From Brachynemurus nebulosus (taxonomy: Eukaryota; Arthropoda; Insecta; Neuroptera; Myrmeleontidae), in contig JAPWDM010000020.1 in the NCBI GenBank assembly GCA_035578155.1, positions 6,854,055 through 6,918,054 of the forward strand: a DNA stretch of 64,000 bases. Reading direction: 5' to 3'. Shown piece by piece: positions 58,700-64,000 of this stretch. Below the pieces are notes generated by a model. The model was not told the origin of the DNA. It did not search any database and saw nothing but the letters and a program-made list of their open reading frames with translations. The stretch's first letter is position 1. Every line of letters begins with the position of its first letter. A program made the position numbers and the translations under genes.

Positions 58700-59530
58700 T
58701 TTAAATTTTATCCTGGTTGCAAGTCCTTGAGGGATACAAAAACAATTATTCAAACACACCCCAAAAAACAAAACTCAATTCGATGAAATTTGGTACACTG
58801 ACATTATTTATCCTGAGTTAACAAATAGGATAATCTTATCCCGACTAAAGGTTCCTGTAGGATGACTGAACCGAATTCGATTAAATAAAATATAGAGACA
58901 CTATTTACTATGAGCACATGTAGCTAGAATTTTAATAACACGTAGAATAGTTTTATCCCGATTGAATGTTCCCAGGGGATGCAAAAGAAATTCCAAAATC
59001 ATGTCCAAATAATTAAACAGAATTTGATAAAATTTTGTACACAGACATGATTAATCCTGAATTAACGCATAGGCTAATCTTATCCTGATTAAAGGTTCCT
59101 GTAGGATGACTGAATCGAATTTGATAAAATTTAATATACAAACGTTATTTACTATGAACACATATATAGTAATAATTTTGAAATAGTTTTAGTCGGGATA
59201 GTTTAATCCCGATTGAAGGTTTCCGGGGGAAGAAGGGGAGACACAAGGGGGGGGGCTTAATTCAATGCGGGTGAAGCCGCGGGTCAGACTTAGTTATATT
59301 ATAAAAATGTGTTGAAATGATTATGGAAATTCATAGTGAATGCAATAGCAATAATAATACATAGGATAGTTTTATCCCAATTGAAGGTTCCCGGTGGAAA
59401 CAAAATCAACTGCTAAATCACATCCAACTAACTAAATCGAAGTCGATGAAATTTATAGTACACACAGAGACACTATTTACCCTGATCTAACACATGGTGT
59501 AATCTTATCCCGATTAAATGTTCCTGTAGA
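58700..59530 (+). repeat. Repeated GATGAAATTTGGTACAC / TTATCCCGATTGAAGG blocks
   Basis: The sequence cycles through CGATGAAATTTGGTACACTG, CCTGAGTTAAC..ATAGG, ATCTTATCCCGATTAAAGG and TTCCTGTAGGATGACTGAA about three times and includes GCGGGTGAAGCCGCGGGTCA at 59268. Such text is typical of 3' parts of widespread insect RTE/SINE-like repeats. No ORF. Confidence 0.5.
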
Positions 59531-60039
59531 ATTCAATATTATTTAATTATAATAACAGCAAAAAATCAGAGATCCTTTGATCCTTTGAAAATTTGAAAAA
59601 CTTGTAGTGCGATTTTAAACCATTTTTGAACAATTTACATAGCCATATTTTCAAAACGGGGGTGGGGCAGAATTTAATTAATAATATTCGATATTTTCGT
59701 AATTATATAGTTAATTCAATTCCCAAAGAATGAATGTAGTAATTATTTACTGTCCTATAACTGGATTAAAATTGGATTTTTCCGCTATATTCAAATTCTC
59801 AGAAAAATATTACCTGAAACTATACATATATACTTAGTTTTTAGGGATTTGCAATTGTCTGTAATAATTACCTACAGTGTGGACTTGAAAATTTCGGACG
59901 TAAAAAAAACATATGAATTGCATTCCGCGGTCACAGGGTACATTTGTCCTCACTGAAGAGGAGAAGCATGATTCCTAACTCAGAAGAATTGTTTTATAAT
60001 TATATAGAAGCAATAAAATACTTTTTTCTACAATAAAAT

Positions 60040-60425
60040 TTCCTCGTCTGTCTGTCTGTTTGTTTGCCCCGTCTGTCTGTCATGTCTTACCGTGTGTCTT
60101 GTCTGTATGTCAGTCCTCTCCTATTAACTGGCTGTATGTTCTGTGTCTGTCTGTCCGTTTAGTCTACAGTCTGTCTGTCAATCATTCCTGTTTGCTTGTT
60201 CGTCTGTCTGTATTTTAATTTTATCCTGTCTGTCTGGCTGTCTTTTTTGTCTGCCCGTCAAATCCTGTCTGCCTGTTTATCCTGTCTGTCTTGTATAATA
60301 GTCCTGTCTGTCCGTCTACCAGTCCTGTCTGTCTGTTAATCGGTCTTGTCTGTTTGTCAGTCGGTCCCATCTGTCTGTCTACTAGTCCTTTGTCTGTCAA
60401 TGTCTGTATATCCATTTTCGTGTGA
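60040..60425. repeat. Degenerate (CTGT)n array
   Basis: About 385 bp dominated by CTGTCTGTCTGT with interruptions such as CAGTCCTG and GGTC. The minus-strand 74-codon frame (DRQTG-rich) is its translation, not a gene. Confidence 0.9.
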
Positions 60426-60897
60426 CGTAACATATGTAACATCAAAGTATTTTATGAAAAAGAAAATTATTTTAAATTATTAACTGTTATGGAAATCATT
60501 ACGCTATAAAAATTATCATAAATTATTTACTTAGTTTGCTTATCATAGTTAATTCAATTTCAAATAAGAAAAAATTATTTATTAAAATTATTAAATTTAC
60601 CTAATAAAATTACTGCTATGTCAGAAAAATCAGCCGATAAAATAAAGTTCACAATCTAATTGGCATTTTGAAATTCCCAACTTTAATGCAAGCAATATCA
60701 AGGATCTATGATTTTTTGCTTCGTCACATATAAATCCATATTGAACTTAAACTTTTTTTTAACTTAATTTAAAAATATTGAAAAATTTAAAAGGATAAAA
60801 TATTTTTACCAAAAAAAGTCATAAAATTTATTACGGTCTCGAAAAAGGTCATTTTTTTTTTTTTTATTGAAGTGTGAAATGTGAAGCCAAATAAGAG

Positions 60898-61929
60898 ACT
60901 GTAACCAAATAATGCACAAAATATAAATTTCTACTGCTCAAAATAGTAAATAGTAACGGTCTTAAAATAATGTACAAAATGTAAAATGTTATTGGGCAAA
61001 TAGTGATTTTATTGCTTGAAATATAGGGTAAATATAATGCACAAAAATATAAAATTCTATTGCACACAGTGTAAAATCTATTGCTCAAAGTATATAAAAT
61101 AATGCTCGCTTAAATGATAGCCAATTTAAATTATACATATCTTTCGATACCATAAAAAGGCGTTACATCAGTACTCATAATTCATAAGCATTACAGCATA
61201 TTAGGTAATGTTTCTCGCAAAATTATCGACTGGTCAAATGTAAATTTAATTGATTTAAATAGACAACCTTTTATACTGTAAGTGTAAACTGTAACACAAT
61301 ACTCGCTATATTATCATTCATAATAGTAAAATAAATACATAAATAAAATTACGTATTTCGGGAACAATGAAAATTCTACTCCTAAAGAATATAGAAACAT
61401 TTTACAAAATGATTTTCTAACTGGAGTACGTGGAATGAGGAGAAAATTTTTGAGGTTTTGTATTTTTTCCTCTAAAGAATAGCCCCCTGTCGTTACCAAT
61501 TTTTTTTTCTTTTATCATAACGCTTCTAAATAGTAAAATCACAAAAGGTTCAAACATAAAATGGGTTACACACACAACATACTTTTGTTTTTGGCAAGAA
61601 TTTTTTTTTATATATTCCTTTTTTCTTTTTGAATAATACATTTTCTTTTTGAAAAATGGAACATTTTCTGCATTTCACGCTACTGTGACACTGTTATGTG
61701 TTTCTAGGAGTGTATAATAGAATGAGTGCTTCTTCATACATTTACATATATAATATGTGCTATACTTGTATTAAAATATATACTGAATGTTAACTTTACT
61801 TACAGGTTATATAAATTTAGTGACACTTTTGTCCTGTACTTGAAGACGTTGTATTTATTTACATAGTAATGGACCGGCAGATATATTGCAAGCTAGAATT
61901 ACCTAGTGTCTTTTCTAGATGGTGCTATA
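60898..61929. other. AT-rich DNA, nothing recognised
   Basis: Near 60910-61090 the words AATGCACAAAATATAAA and TATTGCTCAAA recur about five times at 40-60 bp spacing, a weak tandem pattern. Otherwise no feature. Confidence 0.35.
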
Positions 61930-62113
61930 ATATAGAGCAAGGGTTTTCGAATTTTTTTTTTAAAATTTTCTGTGTGACGGGCCCTTTAAAAAATTATTTG
62001 ATGGCTCGCGGACGCTTTTAGTAACCTACGGCGTGGCACCACTGATAAACTTAACGGTCCTACCGAAACAGCTTTGCGGTCCTCTAGGGGACTGTGGACT
62101 CGCTCATATAGAG
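61930..62113. mobile_element. 168-bp hAT-like insertion scar
   Basis: ATATAGAG at 61930-61937 and 62106-62113 is a perfect 8-bp duplication that fits nTnnnnAn. Inside, CAAGGGTTTTCGAA and GACGGGCCC...GGCTCGCGGAC recall hAT ends. The right end (GTGGACTCGCTC) is not a good TIR match, so it may be truncated or asymmetric. Confidence 0.5.
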
Positions 62114-62550
62114 AGAAAATATCAATTAAAACAGTATAAAGTCACGAAGATTTCAATCAAAAACCATAAAGTTGTAAAGAAATTCATTCTAGAATTTTAA
62201 ATAAATATTATTTTTAAAAAAAAAAATTTTGGCCTAACACTGAGCAAAAATCTCAATAATATTCCTTTTAAAAATTTTCATAGCTTAACTTAAAAAGTGT
62301 GTGGCGCTTTATAAAAATTAACTTCATTTTAATTTCTTTCAATTTCAATAAAGTGCCATATTTATAAATTAAGCTATGCTACTCGTACAATAAAAAACGA
62401 GTAGCTTATAAGTGGCAGATAATCATTACACCGAAATATTCTACTTCTGTTTGTAAACTAAATTATTTCGTACTTCTTAGTGCACTAATAAACACTAAAA
62501 CGTGTTTTTTTTAGATTTTTTAGGTTATACTTTATTTTATATTAATTTTT
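62114..62550. other. AT-rich DNA, nothing recognised
   Basis: GAGTAGCTTA words pair weakly near 62370-62410. No other feature. Confidence 0.3.
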
Positions 62551-63010
62551 TCGATAATTCGAACCTCTATAATTCAAAGTTATCACGAGTTCCTTACAAA
62601 ATCTCTTTATATTTCGGACTAAATCAATAAATTTTTATGCACTTGGTAATTCGAACGAAAAAATCATTGCTACGTAACAAAACGACGCGTTAGTTCGAAC
62701 TCATTGGCGTCAAACACTCGACAATTCAAAGTTGCAGAGAGAAAGAGACAGAAAGATTGTAAGCCCCTCATTCTGTTTCACTCTTACCGTGACCCTGACA
62801 CTTATAGACATTAGCCATATAGAAGTATTACATATATGATTGTAAGTATATTTTGAGACAAGTTCAAGTTCATTCATCGTAAATGCTTAAAAAATTAAAA
62901 TTGTTACCTGCGATAATTCGAACCTCTCTATAATTCGTTGTTATTGTCGAACCATTTGATATTTCAAACACTCGATAATTCGTAATATTTTAAGAGTCCC
63001 TCGAGTTTAG
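62551..63010. mobile_element. pogo/Tigger-like fragment
   Basis: CGATAATTCGAACCTCTATA at 62551 and CGATAATTCGAACCTCTCTA at 62911 resemble the CAGT...GAACCTCTATAATTCGAA ends of pogo/Tigger elements (Tc1/mariner group). Several other ATTCGAAC words lie between. The copies are direct, not inverted, so the element is rearranged or is an internal tandem. Confidence 0.45.
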
Positions 63011-64000
63011 AATTAAAGAAAGTCGGCTGTAGTTAAAAACTGAAGTGTATTCTTTAGATTTTTTAAATAATATTTTCTTTTAAAAATTTGTAAATATGGT
63101 ATACAAATCAAGTTAGTATGTTTTCTGTTTATTGTCAAATTGAAATTAAAATTTATAAAGTAGACTATTCTTTATGACACTAGTGCTTTTTGCTTTATAT
63201 TATGCAACTAATGCCATAAAGTACATTTTTCATATCTTTTAACAGTGTAATAAAATAGGCTTCTATGATTTAGTTGTACATAAAATATTTTATTTATTAG
63301 TTGTGTTCCAGCATCGCATGTTTGACAGTCCGCAAACTGTTTGCACATGCGTATCTCAGTTAGACCGTTTCAGCAAAACAAAATCAAACATTTTGTACAT
63401 TTTGTACAAACTGCACAACGTTCCAGCATCATTTTTGACATGTTTTCAACTTGTCCCTGTCAGAATTGTCAGTGGACTTTTGAATGGACGGGGATGGGTC
63501 ACTTACGCGCCGCGGTCAAAAAATATTCAGGTAGTCCTAATTTCATGGGTCACTTGCGCGCGGATTTCTCAAAAGGTATAGGACAGTAGCGCGCGGGGTC
63601 AGAAATAAATAGTGCAGGGAAAGAAATATAATATGCTTGTCTGTCAGTCATTATCGTTATATTTTATTTACATATATTATAGTACCTTCATATTAAAAAT
63701 TAAAACACATCAAAGGACCCTCCCCCCGGATAAGATAGGTGAATCTGCCTAAGGTCCAACCTGGGTCGGGAGTGCCATGGTAGGTTCGCCCTTGCACATG
63801 TATTCCATAGCTGCAATATTAGGTCAAGCTAGCTTTGCGTTTTAGAGTTGTACCAAAATGTTCAATTTTGGACTTTCTCCGATTTTCCACTTTCCTTCTG
63901 CCCAAGTGCATAAGTATTATACATATGCATGTAGGGTTCTAAGAGCTCTATAAGACAGTGCATATAGCTCTCCAAAACACGGTGTTTGGAAGAAGATATT
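63011..64000. other. Unclassified DNA, locally GC-richer
   Basis: 63460-63600 has GGGTCACTTACGCGCCGCGG and GGGTCACTTGCGCGCGGATT as two direct copies 65 bp apart. The overlapping 92- and 82-codon frames are in different registers over the same DNA and neither is recognised. 63715-63800 (CCTCCCCCCGGATAAG, ACCTGGGTCGGGAGTGCC) is GC-rich and unidentified. Confidence 0.35.

Larger units (their letters stand above)
58447..60897. repeat. Inverted-repeat pair flanking 2.1 kb
   Basis: Arms 58447-58624 and 60723-60897 are inverted copies: CTCTTATCTGGCTTCACATT / GTGAAGCCAAATAAGAG, an A-run against a T-run, GACCTTTTTCGAGACCGTAA, CATAAAATTTATTACGG and a TTTATATGT part. The interior holds retroelement-tail-like repeats and the CTGTCTGT array. 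It could be a large transposon relic or two inserted copies of one repeat. Confidence 0.65.

Noticed and set aside
60221..60445. Arg-Gln-Thr-Gly repeat protein on the minus strand
   Set aside because: It is the translation of the degenerate CTGTCTGT array.

Overview
AT-rich eukaryotic DNA, most probably from an insect or another arthropod. The call rests on the repeat repertoire: a CR1/Jockey-type LINE, a Penelope-like element with a GIY-YIG domain, Helitron/DINE-like elements built around long (TA)n tracts, and hAT-, mariner-, Harbinger- and TTAA-type DNA transposons. Species cannot be told from the sequence. No intact host gene was recognised. The only candidate host-type exons are two short minus-strand segments at 20.8-21.7 kb. 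Almost every open frame over 60 codons is chance, a (TA)n translation or a decayed transposon.

Layout. 0.4-6.8 kb: a dispersed repeat, then a decayed LINE (ORF1 tail, endonuclease, reverse transcriptase) split by a 1.8-kb stack of Helitron-like copies. 6.8-11.3 kb: a reverse Helitron-like copy and elements of the same terminal family carrying a 120-bp tandem repeat. 11.7-17.9 kb: foldback elements, a MITE, a mariner-like element with ~545-bp inverted repeats, and a perfect 734-bp palindrome centred on (TA)n. 18-22 kb: dispersed repeats and a 1.3-kb stretch with seven copies of a near-palindromic 15-mer. 23.9-29.5 kb: MITEs, a Helitron-like cluster, a Harbinger relic, and a TTAA element whose empty-site paralogue lies 1.4 kb away.

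30.2-34.4 kb: an hAT-like element with an 8-bp target duplication, filled with other repeats including a 2-kb foldback. 35.3-35.8 kb: a diverged 28S rRNA fragment split by a small MITE. 35.9-41.2 kb: a foldback whose left (TA)n tract took in a 3.8-kb element with perfect 26-bp termini. 41-51 kb: dispersed repeats, MITEs and long featureless AT-rich DNA. 51.7-53.3 kb: two tandem arrays; the first (~100-bp unit) has a canonical heat-shock-element triplet in nearly every unit. 54.3-57.7 kb: a Penelope-like element broken inside its GIY-YIG domain by an 834-bp TIR element. 58.4-64 kb: a long inverted-repeat pair, a CTGTCTGT array, an hAT-like scar, and pogo-like sequence.

The window is a nested transposon graveyard. 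Its two most unusual parts are the array of HSF-type sites at 51.77-52.28 kb and the repeated association of (TA)n tracts with near-perfect palindromes.
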